From the NCBI RefSeq assembly GCF_000317535.1, contig NC_019757.1:2620501-2684500 (forward strand): 64,000 bases of DNA. The letters run 5' to 3'. The notes beneath the pieces are model-generated. The model saw only the letters and a program-made list of their open reading frames with translations. It did not search any database and had not been told where the DNA came from. Shown here piece after piece: positions 7,448 to 17,054 of this stretch. This DNA comes from Cylindrospermum stagnale PCC 7417. GTDB lineage: Bacteria; Cyanobacteriota; Cyanobacteriia; Cyanobacteriales; Nostocaceae. Each line of letters opens with the position of its first letter. The stretch's first letter is position 1. A program made the position numbers and the translations under genes.

Positions 7448-9238
7448 ATGAGCTACCACATGATCGGTAAAATACTACAATCACGTTATCAAATTGTCCA
7501 AGGTCTAGGTGCAGGCGTATTCGGACAAACATATATTGCCGCAGATATCGATTGCCCAGAAAACCCCAAATGCGTTGTTAAACAGCTGAAGGTAAACAGT
7601 CGCCAATCTAGCTACTTAGACTACCTCAGGTTACGCTTTCTCACAGAAACCGAAACCCTGAAGCATCTGGGATGCCATCACCAAATTCCCAGACTTATTA
7701 CTTGCTTTGAAGAGAATGAGCGATTTTATTTAATACAAGAGTATATTGTAGGACATTCCTTGACAACAGAACTGCCGAGCAATCAACAATGGGGAGATTT
7801 GTGGAGTGAAAGCGAAGTTGTAGAATTCCTCAAAGATGTTTTAGGTATCTTAGAATTTGTTCACTCTCAAGGCTTTATTCATTGCGATGTCAAACCAGAA
7901 AATATCATTAGACGTGCCTCTGACGGCAAGTTAGTTCTGATTGACTTTGGCTCAATTCAGCCAATTGACTTTAGCATTGACGCCGAATTACCCATTTGTC
8001 TAATTCCGGTTACCTCATTGGGGTATATACCACCAGAGCAATTTATTGGTCAAACAAAGCCCAATAGTGACCTTTATGCTTTGGGGATGATTGCCATCCA
8101 GGCTTTAACAGGAATAGCTCCTCTACAATTAAACATAGATTCTCACACCAATGAAATTTTCTGGCGTTCTGAAAACACCCCAGTTAATAATTATTTAGCT
8201 GCTGTTCTTAACCGAATGATCCGCTACAATTTCCTAGAGCGCTTTCAATCTGCGAGTGATATACTGCGCGTACTCGAACAAATATTTCGGCAAACTCAGC
8301 CACAACAAATCACAGAATCACAGTTTCAAGTCACCCAAAAGTCAGAGGTTGAGGATAATATTTCTCACCAGCAATCTGTATTTAGCTCCTCATCTCCACT
8401 ATTAACAGGCATTAAAGTTGGACTAACAGTGAATTCTTTGTTGATGGGATTAGGAACCTATTCTTTAGTTAATAATTCTTCGGTTCCATCAGAGACAGAA
8501 ACTTTATATAAAGCAACAAAAGAATATCAAGCAGGGGATTTGCAAAAAGCGATCGGACTGGCTAAATCAATTCCCTCCCACAGCAATGTTTATCCAGAAG
8601 CTCAAGCCACAATTGAAGCATGGCAGCAGCAATGGCAAATTGCTACAGAACACTATTTAGTCACAGAACAAGCCTTGAATGAGGGTAGATGGTCAGATGT
8701 ACTACATGCTGTGCCAAAAGTGCCGAGTATTGCATATTGGCAATTTAAAATCAGCAAACTAGTTGAGCAAGCACAGGCTAATATCGAAGCACAGACGCAA
8801 GACTTATTAGCTAAAGCTTACGAAAAAGCAGAGAATAGAGAATTTTCTGTTGCTTTAGAATATCTGCGTCAAATTCCTCAAGAAAGTGCGGCTGGTGCTA
8901 TAGTTAAACGAAAGTTGGTTGAGTACACTCAAAAACGGCAAATAAGAGCAGAATATTTTTTACATAAAGCCTACCAAAAAGCATCTGTTGGTAACTTTGA
9001 CGATGCGATAAAATTTATCCATAAAATTTCCAAAAACACTTCAGTTTATGCTCAAGCTCAAATCAAATTGAATGAGTATACTCAAAAGCAGCGTCTACGT
9101 ACTGAAGCTCAAAATATAGCTATATTGAAAATGGTTCCGTCTCCACCAAAACAAGATTCATTTGTTCGCAGCAACTCAGCTAATAGAAATCAAACTTTGC
9201 CAATAGAGAATTACCTGGAAGAGGTAAATATTCGCTAG
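7448..9238 (+). CDS. Ser/Thr protein kinase with C-terminal helical repeats
   Basis: A 596-residue eukaryotic-like kinase. The kinase domain (about 13-285) has a Gly loop GLGAGVFGQ (19-27), beta3 Lys45, catalytic loop HCDVKPEN (145-152) and DFG (166-168). The Arg of the usual HRD is Cys146, which suggests activation-loop phosphorylation is not needed for activity. A hydrophobic segment near 317-340 probably anchors it in the membrane. The remaining ~250 residues are degenerate TPR-like helical pairs. It resembles many cyanobacterial kinases with sensor or scaffold tails. Its neighbour at 9371-11485 is a related kinase on the opposite strand, convergent with it. Confidence 0.85.
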   Translation: MSYHMIGKILQSRYQIVQGLGAGVFGQTYIAADIDCPENPKCVVKQLKVNSRQSSYLDYLRLRFLTETETLKHLGCHHQIPRLITCFEENERFYLIQEYIVGHSLTTELPSNQQWGDLWSESEVVEFLKDVLGILEFVHSQGFIHCDVKPENIIRRASDGKLVLIDFGSIQPIDFSIDAELPICLIPVTSLGYIPPEQFIGQTKPNSDLYALGMIAIQALTGIAPLQLNIDSHTNEIFWRSENTPVNNYLAAVLNRMIRYNFLERFQSASDILRVLEQIFRQTQPQQITESQFQVTQKSEVEDNISHQQSVFSSSSPLLTGIKVGLTVNSLLMGLGTYSLVNNSSVPSETETLYKATKEYQAGDLQKAIGLAKSIPSHSNVYPEAQATIEAWQQQWQIATEHYLVTEQALNEGRWSDVLHAVPKVPSIAYWQFKISKLVEQAQANIEAQTQDLLAKAYEKAENREFSVALEYLRQIPQESAAGAIVKRKLVEYTQKRQIRAEYFLHKAYQKASVGNFDDAIKFIHKISKNTSVYAQAQIKLNEYTQKQRLRTEAQNIAILKMVPSPPKQDSFVRSNSANRNQTLPIENYLEEVNIR

Positions 9239-9370
9239 TTATACCATTTGGAATTGTGAAAAATCTAGTGAATAAGTTTTTCTGAAATCCAATTATCGCC
9301 ATCATTGCTCAAATTGGTTTTATTAGTAACTTGCTAGCTAAAAATCTGAGGCTTAATTTATTTGATTTGT

Positions 9371-11485
9371 TTAAGGTGTCAACCCAGGACTTGTTATAGT
9401 TGGTACGACCACAGGCTTTGATGTTGTGGCTTCCAGTTGAACTTGTGCTTGATTGCGGGCGTCTATCGCTTGTTGGTAATTAGGCTTGTATTTAATCGCT
9501 TGCTCATAAGATGCGATCGCCTCTTGATACCGCCGCAAGTTCAAAAAAGCGTTACCCCGACTATACCAACTCTCGTAATGGTCAGCCTTGTAGCGCACGG
9601 CCTTGTTATAGGATGCGATCGCATCTTCATATTTCTGCAAACTATATTGTGAGTTTCCCAGTGCATACCATACTAGATAATCATTTCGTTTCAAGGCGAG
9701 TGCTTTATTATAAGATTCTATCGCTTCTTGATAGCGTTGGATTTGATGTAGCGACCAGCCTCGACTATACCAGGCTTGATAATTGCTGGGATTGTATTTA
9801 ATTACTTGATTAAAAGACTCAATTGCTTCTGGATAGCGCCGCAAGTTAATGAGCATATTACCTCTTGAAAACCAAGCTATATTATAACTTGGCTTATATT
9901 GCACCGCTTTGTCATAAGCTATAAATGCATCTTGGTAGCGGTTTAAATTGACTAATGCATTTCCCAAACTATACCAGGCTGAGTTGTAATCTGGTTTTAG
10001 TTCCACTACCTTATTAAAGGCAATAACAGCTTCATCATACTGTTTTAAATTATGTAATGCTAATCCTTTTTTATACCAAGCTTCATAATATTCTGGTTGA
10101 AATTCAATTGCTTTCTCATAAGATTTAATAGCATTGTCGTATTGATTTAAATTTCTGAAAGCATCACCTTTAGCATTCCATACTTCTGGGTAGTCATTTT
10201 TCAGTTGTATTGCTCTGTCAAAAGAGGCGATCGCTTCTGAATATCGTTGTAAATTTGCCAAACTAAAGCCTCTACCACTCCAAGCTTCTAAATAATCCGG
10301 CTGGATTTGTATTGCTTTATCATAAGCTGCCAGTGCTTCTGGATATTTTTTTAATTCAAATAGTGCTTTGCCTTGTCCATTCCATCCTTGAACATAATTT
10401 GGTTTGAGATTAACTGCTTTTTCATAAACTGCCAGCGCATCTTGATAACGTTGCAATTCTAAAAATGTGTTACCTTGTTTATATAATTCTGTGGCATTAT
10501 TATTATTAATCTCCTTAACAATAAATACTGATGCTGTGCCACTAACACCAACTAGAAACATCGCTAATAAAAACTTCAGAAATATGCCTTTTTTATTAAG
10601 TGGTCGAGTTTTGATGTTATTGGGTAGAGCAGCGGGGGCTAAAGCTATTGTACCAGAGGTGAGCGGTGCTAACTCTTGCAGCGCTTGTAATGCCAACTTT
10701 GCCGAAGGGTAACGTTGGCGGAAATCATAACACACCATTTTGTCGATAAATTGGGCAAATTCTGGTGATACTGCGGCAGAATTCCGCCAGATAATTTCAT
10801 TAGTTTCGGCATCCTTTTCTATTTGTTCAGGGTTTAATCCTGTGAGAGATTGAATAGCTATTATCCCCAAAGCATAGAGATCGCTGCTAAATTTTGGTGT
10901 CCCCTGGGCTTGCTCACCAGGAATATAACCAGGAGTACCAATAGCCACAGTAGATTTAGTTTTACCTCCGGGAATAATCACCTGAGTAGTGATTTGTTTA
11001 ACTGCACCAAAATCTATTAATATTAACTTGCCATCTTGCTGGCGTCTGAGGATATTTCGCGGATTGACATCACGGTGAATTACCTTTTGTTGATGGACAA
11101 ATTCTAATATTTGCAAAATTTCTCGCAGCAGGGAAATAACCTGATCTTGACTTAGGGTTGTTCCTGGTGTTATTTCTTTACTCAGGTCATCACCTGGGAT
11201 AAATTCCTGTACAAGATAGAATTCTGCGTTTTCTTCAAAGTAAGCTAAAAGTTGGGGAATGCGATCGTGAGTACCTAACTTATACAGTACTTGCGCTTCC
11301 GTATCAAATAAACGCCTAGCCGTCTCCAAAGTTACTGGATCGGTTGACTGAGGTTTCAGCTTCTTGACGACACATTCAGGTGTTCCAGGCAATTGAGTAT
11401 CATAAGCGATAAAAGTTTCACCAAATCCACCACCTCCCAAGTGGCTAATAATTTGGTATCTTCCAACAAGTGTGTTTCCCAGCAT
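9371..11485 (-). CDS. Ser/Thr protein kinase with ten TPR repeats
   Basis: A 704-residue protein. The kinase domain covers 10-275 with a Gly loop GGGGFGETF (17-25), beta3 Lys41, catalytic loop HRDVNPRN (137-144) and DFG (158-160). The Lys two residues after the catalytic Asp is Asn141 here, an unusual change at a phosphate-contacting position. A membrane segment lies around 305-325. It is followed by ten TPR units of 34 residues (about 335-680), each with the W..xG / Y.eAi..Y.kAi pattern, placed on the far side of the membrane from the kinase. Two HIP1-like palindromes fall inside the TPR-coding DNA. Probable membrane scaffold kinase; substrates unknown. Confidence 0.87.
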   Translation of the reverse strand: MLGNTLVGRYQIISHLGGGGFGETFIAYDTQLPGTPECVVKKLKPQSTDPVTLETARRLFDTEAQVLYKLGTHDRIPQLLAYFEENAEFYLVQEFIPGDDLSKEITPGTTLSQDQVISLLREILQILEFVHQQKVIHRDVNPRNILRRQQDGKLILIDFGAVKQITTQVIIPGGKTKSTVAIGTPGYIPGEQAQGTPKFSSDLYALGIIAIQSLTGLNPEQIEKDAETNEIIWRNSAAVSPEFAQFIDKMVCYDFRQRYPSAKLALQALQELAPLTSGTIALAPAALPNNIKTRPLNKKGIFLKFLLAMFLVGVSGTASVFIVKEINNNNATELYKQGNTFLELQRYQDALAVYEKAVNLKPNYVQGWNGQGKALFELKKYPEALAAYDKAIQIQPDYLEAWSGRGFSLANLQRYSEAIASFDRAIQLKNDYPEVWNAKGDAFRNLNQYDNAIKSYEKAIEFQPEYYEAWYKKGLALHNLKQYDEAVIAFNKVVELKPDYNSAWYSLGNALVNLNRYQDAFIAYDKAVQYKPSYNIAWFSRGNMLINLRRYPEAIESFNQVIKYNPSNYQAWYSRGWSLHQIQRYQEAIESYNKALALKRNDYLVWYALGNSQYSLQKYEDAIASYNKAVRYKADHYESWYSRGNAFLNLRRYQEAIASYEQAIKYKPNYQQAIDARNQAQVQLEATTSKPVVVPTITSPGLTP

Positions 11486-11591
11486 CTGGTTTGCCTAGTT
11501 GAGTACAATATTACCTGATTCCAATCTTGCCACAGGCTAACCGGATACTGGGGAGATGGGGGAATTAACTAACGAATAATGGCTAATTTAG

Positions 11592-12293
11592 ATGATTCCT
11601 ATCAGTGATAATATTCGCAGTCGAAGCAAGCCGATGATAAATTATTGGCTGATTGGTATTAACCTGGTCATATTCCTATGGGAGCTAAAACTAGAACTGA
11701 GCGGTGAATTAGGCAATTTTATCAACAGTTGGGGTGTTATTCCGGCGCAGATCAATCAGGCAATCACAAATGCAGTGTTTTTCAACCCAGCGGCTTGGAT
11801 AGTTGTATTTTGGCGTTCATTTTCCCTGATTTTGGCGATATTTCTCCACAGTAGTTTTAGTCAAATCTTGGGTAATCTAATATTTTTGTGGGTTTTCGGC
11901 AAGACTGTAGAAAATATTCTAGGTACTAGACGCTATTTAGGACTTTACTTGGCTGCTGGGTTGCTAACAGAGGTGGTGCAAATTCTGGCGGAACCAAGTT
12001 TGACAGTGCCATTGATTGGAGCAAATGGGGCGATTGCAGCTATTTTAGGAGCTTATGTCTTCAAGTTTCCCCAAGCCAAAATAGATACTATTTTACCGTT
12101 AATTATCGTGTATATCCCGATTGAATTACCTGCTTTTTACTATCTATTTTGGTGGTTTGTACAACAGTGGTTTTATGGTATTGGCGGTTTAAATATTTCT
12201 GGTGGGGTGAATCAATCTAGCTTTGGCTATTGGGGACAAATTGCGGGTTTATTTATTGGTGCAGGTGTGATGAAATTGGCGCAAAAACGTTAA
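11592..12293 (+). CDS. rhomboid-family membrane protein, probably inactive
   Basis: A 233-residue polytopic membrane protein with the rhomboid fold: TM2 motif HSSFSQILGN (86-95), TM4 motif PLIGANGAIAAILGAY and a C-terminal TM6 YWGQIAGLFIG. The catalytic Ser of GxSG is Asn145, the catalytic His of TM6 is Gln216, and the TM2 oxyanion His is Gln91. All three active-site positions are altered while the structural Gly, Asn95 and L1-loop features remain. It should therefore be a pseudoprotease of the iRhom/Derlin type. Function unknown; client binding in the membrane is a reasonable inference. Confidence 0.82.
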   Translation: MIPISDNIRSRSKPMINYWLIGINLVIFLWELKLELSGELGNFINSWGVIPAQINQAITNAVFFNPAAWIVVFWRSFSLILAIFLHSSFSQILGNLIFLWVFGKTVENILGTRRYLGLYLAAGLLTEVVQILAEPSLTVPLIGANGAIAAILGAYVFKFPQAKIDTILPLIIVYIPIELPAFYYLFWWFVQQWFYGIGGLNISGGVNQSSFGYWGQIAGLFIGAGVMKLAQKR

Positions 12294-12452
12294 ATTCGCC
12301 CTGAAGAATGGAAGTCGCGTTTACATGAAAGTTCGCGTAGCTTCCCGTAGAGTCCGCCTCTGAGAACTGGAGGATAAGAGGGTTCATTTAGTGATGTTTA
12401 ATGTTGGGATATCTTCCCAACATACGTAAATATTGATTTTTACTAAAAAAAT

Positions 12453-13016
12453 ATGCTGTTAATTTTAGACTTAGACGAAACACTTATTCACGCCACAGAG
12501 CAAAAGTTAGAAGAAGAACCTGATTTTATAGTTTTTGATTATTTTGTTTATAAAAGACCATTTTTAGATGAATTTATCGAAGAATGTGGTCAAAGATTTG
12601 ACTTAGCTGTTTGGTCATCAGCAGCAGAAGATTACGTACAAGAAATTGTGAAACAGATATTTCCAGCATCCATAAATCTAAAATTTGTCTGGAGTAGAAA
12701 CCGTTGTACGCCAAAAATTTTACTTCAACTAGATGAGTTTTACAATTATAACTTAGATGTAAACAGCTATTATCACTACACTAAGCAACTTAAAAAAGTC
12801 AGTAAAAAAGGCTTTGATCTGAAACAAGTTTTGATAGTTGATGACACCCCAAGTAAAGTAGTAAACAGCTATGGCAATGCAATCTATATCAAAGAATATA
12901 AGGGCGAATCTTCAGATAAAGAACTTAAATTTCTTGCTAAATATTTGCTGGTTTTGAAAGATGTAGAGAATGTCAGAACAATAGAAAAAAGAGGATGGCG
13001 TAAGTTAACTATCTAA
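12453..13016 (+). CDS. FCP1/NIF-type HAD phosphatase
   Basis: A 187-residue HAD-family protein of the NLI-interacting-factor/FCP1 type. The nucleophile motif is LDLDETLIH (residues 4-12, Asp5 and Asp7). A middle segment YKRPFLDEF...DLAVWSSA carries motif 2, and VDDTPSKV carries the second pair of Asp residues. It has no signal or membrane segment. In eukaryotes this fold dephosphorylates phosphoproteins; bacterial substrates are unknown. It converges on the nucleotidyltransferase gene with 2 bases between the two stop codons. Local DNA is AT-richer than the flanking GTPase and kinase genes. Confidence 0.8.
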   Translation: MLLILDLDETLIHATEQKLEEEPDFIVFDYFVYKRPFLDEFIEECGQRFDLAVWSSAAEDYVQEIVKQIFPASINLKFVWSRNRCTPKILLQLDEFYNYNLDVNSYYHYTKQLKKVSKKGFDLKQVLIVDDTPSKVVNSYGNAIYIKEYKGESSDKELKFLAKYLLVLKDVENVRTIEKRGWRKLTI

Positions 13017-13018
13017 GA

Positions 13019-13768
13019 TCATTTTATCCATTTTCTGAAAAAATTATCCAGTTGATTCAAATCTATATTTGCCAGATTTAATTCTTTTGCTATCCGTTCA
13101 TTTTCTTGAATTGTATCAATAAGAAAAGCATCAATCAGCGGTTCTCGAAAATGCAAATATGATTCATCTGTCCTTGATTTCAATTCGACTAAGTCATTTA
13201 TTCTGTTCTCTAAGCTTTTATCAATAAGAGTGAGCATATTTGTAAATTCAACAGGTGGCATGGTTTGCTTTTGTTTTATCCATTCTCCAGCAATTGTCGC
13301 TCTTAAAGCATAAAAGTAATGTTTGAGTTTCACCTGTTCACCTGATGAGCAGATCTCAACATATTTTTTCGCCATATTTAGATAATGGTACATTACAGCA
13401 ATAGCTGAAAAGCATTGTTCTCCCAATTGCTGCATTTCTTTTAGGAAGGTGTCTTCTTTTTTATATACAATTGGTGATTGTATCCATTCTAGCAAGGGTG
13501 CGTTAGATTTCCACATCAGCTTAAGTGCTTTTTTAAGTTCCCATCCGCCGATGTCAAGTTCATTATTTATTGGTATTTCAATGGTATCTTCTTTTTCTTT
13601 CAAAGTCAGATACCAATCAGTTGGATGTGTATAGATAAAACGTATATCATAATCGCTGTCTAGTGAAGGAAATCCCCATGCACGCGAACCAGACTCACAA
13701 GCATAAAATATCTTAATCTGTTTTTGTTCTTCGAGTTTATTTAGTTTTTCGATGATCAGTGGGTTCAT
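13019..13768 (-). CDS. RlaP-type nucleotidyltransferase
   Basis: A 249-residue protein of the Pol-beta-like nucleotidyltransferase superfamily. The active-site motif GSRAWGF...DSDYDIRFIY (about 27-45) gives the GS and D-x-D pair, and a third acidic residue is expected in ELDIGGWEL. The helical C-terminal half matches the RlaP family (PF10127), named from association with RNA ligases. No RNA ligase gene is next to it here. It probably transfers a nucleotide to an RNA or protein target. It is convergent with the HAD phosphatase. Confidence 0.8.
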   Translation of the reverse strand: MNPLIIEKLNKLEEQKQIKIFYACESGSRAWGFPSLDSDYDIRFIYTHPTDWYLTLKEKEDTIEIPINNELDIGGWELKKALKLMWKSNAPLLEWIQSPIVYKKEDTFLKEMQQLGEQCFSAIAVMYHYLNMAKKYVEICSSGEQVKLKHYFYALRATIAGEWIKQKQTMPPVEFTNMLTLIDKSLENRINDLVELKSRTDESYLHFREPLIDAFLIDTIQENERIAKELNLANIDLNQLDNFFRKWIK

Positions 13769-13865
13769 GGACTTTATTAAATACTACTGTTAACACAATA
13801 TTATACTAATCATAAATAAGCACAGAGGTTAACCGATATCATAAGTTTTTATTAATTCCACAATC

Positions 13866-13894
13866 CAAAAAAAAAGCCACCCAAGTGGGAGGCT
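13866..13894 (-). terminator. rho-independent terminator of the large repeat protein gene
   Basis: Read on the minus strand, a stem AGCCTCCC/GGGTGGCT with an ACTT loop (13875-13894) is followed by a run of nine T residues. It begins about 30 bases after the stop codon of the 1043-residue gene. Confidence 0.85.
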
Positions 13895-13922
13895 GAAAAT
13901 TTAGCAGAGACAACTTGTTAAA

Positions 13923-16900
13923 CTACACAACTAAAACTGCGATCGCACCGCCTAAGGCTGAGAAAATAGCTGAAACGGTTGCTGTGGCGAACAACCACCA
14001 AGCGGCCGTTGCTGCTGCTTTTCTCGTTTCCTCAGCTTGGCGCTGGGCTTGGTGCTTCACTTCTTCTAGGCGGCGTTGCGTTTCCTGTTGTATGCGTTCG
14101 GCTCGTTGCAACACCGTATTCCGGGCGCGTTCAATTTGGTCAATAATTCGGTTGGCGTCTTCTTCAGAGATATCCTCACGGGAACTCAAAACGGCGACTA
14201 AGGTATCACGGTCAAAATGGGATAGGCGATCGCGCAAGGCATCAAATCCCGCATGGGGATCTTCCAACAACGTGCGAATATCGCGCTTGATACTGTCGTA
14301 GTTAAGTTCTGGGCGATCTAAGGAGTTGAGATAGTTGCGGACACGGGCAAAAACATCCTCAATTGTATCTTGAATCCGCCGTTGCATACCCCGCACCTGT
14401 TCGACAAATTGATCGCGCACTGATACAACGTTATCTGCAATCCTGGCCGCTTCTACATCAGAAATATCTTCCCGAATTTTCAGCAGGGCAATAATTGTCT
14501 CACGGTCAAAATGGGCGAGGCGATCGCTAAAACTTTCGATTCCCACCCGTGGATCATGCAACAACAGTTGCATATCGCGCTTGATACTTTCTGGGTTCAA
14601 TTCTTCCTTGCCAGTCCGCCGCAAATACTCTTGCAGATAAGTTTGGAAATTTTGCACTTTTTGCTGTGTGCGGGTAGCTAGACGACGGGGCGATCGCACA
14701 ATGTTGCGAATCGAAGTTTGCACACCATCAATGATCTGATTGACTTGCTGTTCACTCAAGTCTTGCCGCTGACTCAGCAACTTCACTAAGGTATCCCGGT
14801 CTATATGTGACAAGCGCTGACGCAGTGCCACCGCCCCTTCTTTAGGATTTTCAAACAGTTTAGTGAAATCCCGCTGAATCCCTTCTGGGTTGAGTTCTTC
14901 TTTACCAGTTTTCCGGAGGTAATCGGCAATCGTCGTAGACACAGAGTCATATTGCTCCTTAGCTTTATCTGCGACTATTTGCGGTGCATGGCGGATGTTA
15001 TGCCAAGACTCTTCAACCACATCAATAATTTGATTAGCTTGTTCTGGGGTTAAGTCTTGGCGCTGACTCAACAACTTCACCAAGGTATCCCGGTCAAAGC
15101 GAGATAATCGCCAGCGAATTGCCGCAATTCCCGCTTGGGGATCTGACAGCAGTCTTTTGAGATCGGCGCGGATGGCATCAGGGTTTAATTCTTCTTTCCT
15201 GGTATTACGCAGATATGACTCGATATTCAACCACAGGGTTTCGGCTTGATGTTGTGCCTGTTCTAGCAGTCCCAGAGATTCGACCAAAACGCGATCGCGC
15301 TGTGCTTCCAATTCGTCTAAAATCGGGTCGATTTCTGAAGCTTCAATATCATTGCGTTCTCGCAATATCTCCCGCAACTCCTGACGTTCAACTAGGGCCA
15401 TTCGCCGGGACAAAGTTTCATAATCTGCTTCTGGATCTGCCAACAGCGGTTTGAAATTCTGCTCAATTGCTTCTGGCGTTAAATCTGCTTTGCTGGAAAC
15501 AAGTAGATAAGTTTCAACTCGTCGTTGCAAGTCTTGGACTATTTCTCTTTCTTCAGCAGCGGTGACAGTCACCAACACGTTTTGGCGCACAGCTTCCAGT
15601 TGATCAGCAACTCGCTGAATTTGGGCTTGAGTCAGCAGTCCCCGTTGTTGGAGAATGTTGACAAAATCGTTGCGGGACAGTTTCTCTACTTCCCTGCGGA
15701 CAATTCCCGGATCAGCGGCGGGATCATAGATCACATCGCGGAATTCCTGGGCAATTCTTTCCTGGCTTAGTTGCCAAGCGTAGGTGTTGAGCAGGTAGTT
15801 TTCCACATCAGCGTGAATTGGGCTGTAGGGTTGTGCTGCTGCGGGTAATCCTAGCTTGTTGGCTTGGGTAGCGACTTTTTCTCTAGCAGAAGAAAGCGAT
15901 CGCCAAATTTTTTCCACATCCAAATCTGACAAATCCGCTCTTCCCAAGACAACGCCGGTGAGTGCTGATATTGCTTGTTGTACGAAACCAGCAGGTTTTG
16001 GTTCTGCTTCCTTTGAACCCTGGGTTTCGGCAATTAGCCGATCCAGTTTGGCGTTGAGTTCATCTGTCTTAGCTTGTCCTGGGGGGAGTGACTTAAGATA
16101 TTCCACCAACTCACCTACATGGTTGGGGGTGGGACGTTGCTGACTTACCGTCTGTTGCCAAACCTTGAACAAGGTGTCTGCAATGCGGTTAACCTCTTTT
16201 TTCGAGAGGTTAGTGCGATCGCCTCCGGCGGGCGCTCCCGCGCCATCGCTAACTAGCTCAATAAACCGCTGACGGTCGATGTTGCGGAGGTCTGGATGAC
16301 TGGCAATTTCCTTAAATTGCGGTTCATTAAGGATTTTTTCAAACTCAGCCCGCATTCTAGAGACATCTATTTCTGGGGGACGTAGCTTCTCTATGTAATC
16401 TTCAATATTCTCCCGGATGCTCATCGGGTCGATAGCGTTACCGATTTCCCGACGCATCGCAGAGGCTGCTGCTTCTGCTGTCGCTACCACTTGCTGATTT
16501 ACAGCTTTTGCCCCCATTGCAGCGGTAGCCGTCCCCAAAATCGCCTGAAAGCCAGAAGTTGCGGTGTTGACCACTGAGCCAATTAAAGAACCCACAGTGG
16601 TAGAACTCACCCAAACTAAAAGCAAAAAATATGCACCCCAAATCACTAAACCGAGAATTGCTCCCAGTCTGGGGTCTAAAATCAACAAGCTCAATTTCAC
16701 AGCCAAAAAACAGGCGATTAATAAGGCAATTGTCACCGTTACTAATGTCCAAACTCCTAGGGCTGTGCCAATTTTGCGAATTGTGCCGCCGAAGCTGCCG
16801 ACTTCCCCACTACCTGAATCAGATTCAGATGAATGTCCCAGATAGGAAATACCAGCAGCAATGGAGAGGTTTGTTAAAACTAATTGGAAAGCAAAGGCGA

Positions 16901-17054
16901 GAATCACACCAGAGATTAAAGCGACAAAAAAGCGCGGCCCAGAAGTGAGAACCGAGGCCTGCGCTGGTGTGACGGTCGATGATCCTACTGGAATCTGTGC
17001 CACCCACAAAAGTGGGTTGTAACGTTCCAGTAAGAATTCCATACTTTGAATCAT
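13923..17054 (-). CDS. large membrane protein with seven ~75-residue helical repeats
   Basis: A 1043-residue protein not matched to a named family. The N-terminus has three membrane segments (about 42-68, 95-120, 128-152). It is followed by seven repeat units (about 215-985), each reading roughly 'YL....k.eL.pe.I..d...ll.dP..g...lr.rl...dRdtlv.lL..R.dl....a..I.d.ve'. The four C-terminal units are nearly alike (RDTLVKLLSQRQDL or close variants); the first three are diverged. A coiled coil (about 985-1010) and a final membrane segment (about 1014-1041) end the protein. The layout suggests a long cytoplasmic rod held to the membrane at both ends. The first unit contains an inserted palindrome (16215-16249). 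Function unknown. Confidence 0.75.
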   Translation of the reverse strand: MIQSMEFLLERYNPLLWVAQIPVGSSTVTPAQASVLTSGPRFFVALISGVILAFAFQLVLTNLSIAAGISYLGHSSESDSGSGEVGSFGGTIRKIGTALGVWTLVTVTIALLIACFLAVKLSLLILDPRLGAILGLVIWGAYFLLLVWVSSTTVGSLIGSVVNTATSGFQAILGTATAAMGAKAVNQQVVATAEAAASAMRREIGNAIDPMSIRENIEDYIEKLRPPEIDVSRMRAEFEKILNEPQFKEIASHPDLRNIDRQRFIELVSDGAGAPAGGDRTNLSKKEVNRIADTLFKVWQQTVSQQRPTPNHVGELVEYLKSLPPGQAKTDELNAKLDRLIAETQGSKEAEPKPAGFVQQAISALTGVVLGRADLSDLDVEKIWRSLSSAREKVATQANKLGLPAAAQPYSPIHADVENYLLNTYAWQLSQERIAQEFRDVIYDPAADPGIVRREVEKLSRNDFVNILQQRGLLTQAQIQRVADQLEAVRQNVLVTVTAAEEREIVQDLQRRVETYLLVSSKADLTPEAIEQNFKPLLADPEADYETLSRRMALVERQELREILRERNDIEASEIDPILDELEAQRDRVLVESLGLLEQAQHQAETLWLNIESYLRNTRKEELNPDAIRADLKRLLSDPQAGIAAIRWRLSRFDRDTLVKLLSQRQDLTPEQANQIIDVVEESWHNIRHAPQIVADKAKEQYDSVSTTIADYLRKTGKEELNPEGIQRDFTKLFENPKEGAVALRQRLSHIDRDTLVKLLSQRQDLSEQQVNQIIDGVQTSIRNIVRSPRRLATRTQQKVQNFQTYLQEYLRRTGKEELNPESIKRDMQLLLHDPRVGIESFSDRLAHFDRETIIALLKIREDISDVEAARIADNVVSVRDQFVEQVRGMQRRIQDTIEDVFARVRNYLNSLDRPELNYDSIKRDIRTLLEDPHAGFDALRDRLSHFDRDTLVAVLSSREDISEEDANRIIDQIERARNTVLQRAERIQQETQRRLEEVKHQAQRQAEETRKAAATAAWWLFATATVSAIFSALGGAIAVLVV
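16215..16249. repeat. 35-bp palindromic repeat inside a coding region
   Basis: GCGATCGC at one end and GCCATCGC at the other flank a GC-rich centre with CGGCGGGCGC. The encoded SDGAGAPAGGDRT interrupts repeat unit one of the large membrane protein without breaking the frame. It looks like a small mobile palindrome of the Nostoc type. Confidence 0.65.

Noticed and set aside
13915-14301. 128-residue plus-strand frame opposite the large membrane protein
   Set aside because: It is antisense to a well-supported gene with helical repeats; the codon pattern belongs to the minus strand.
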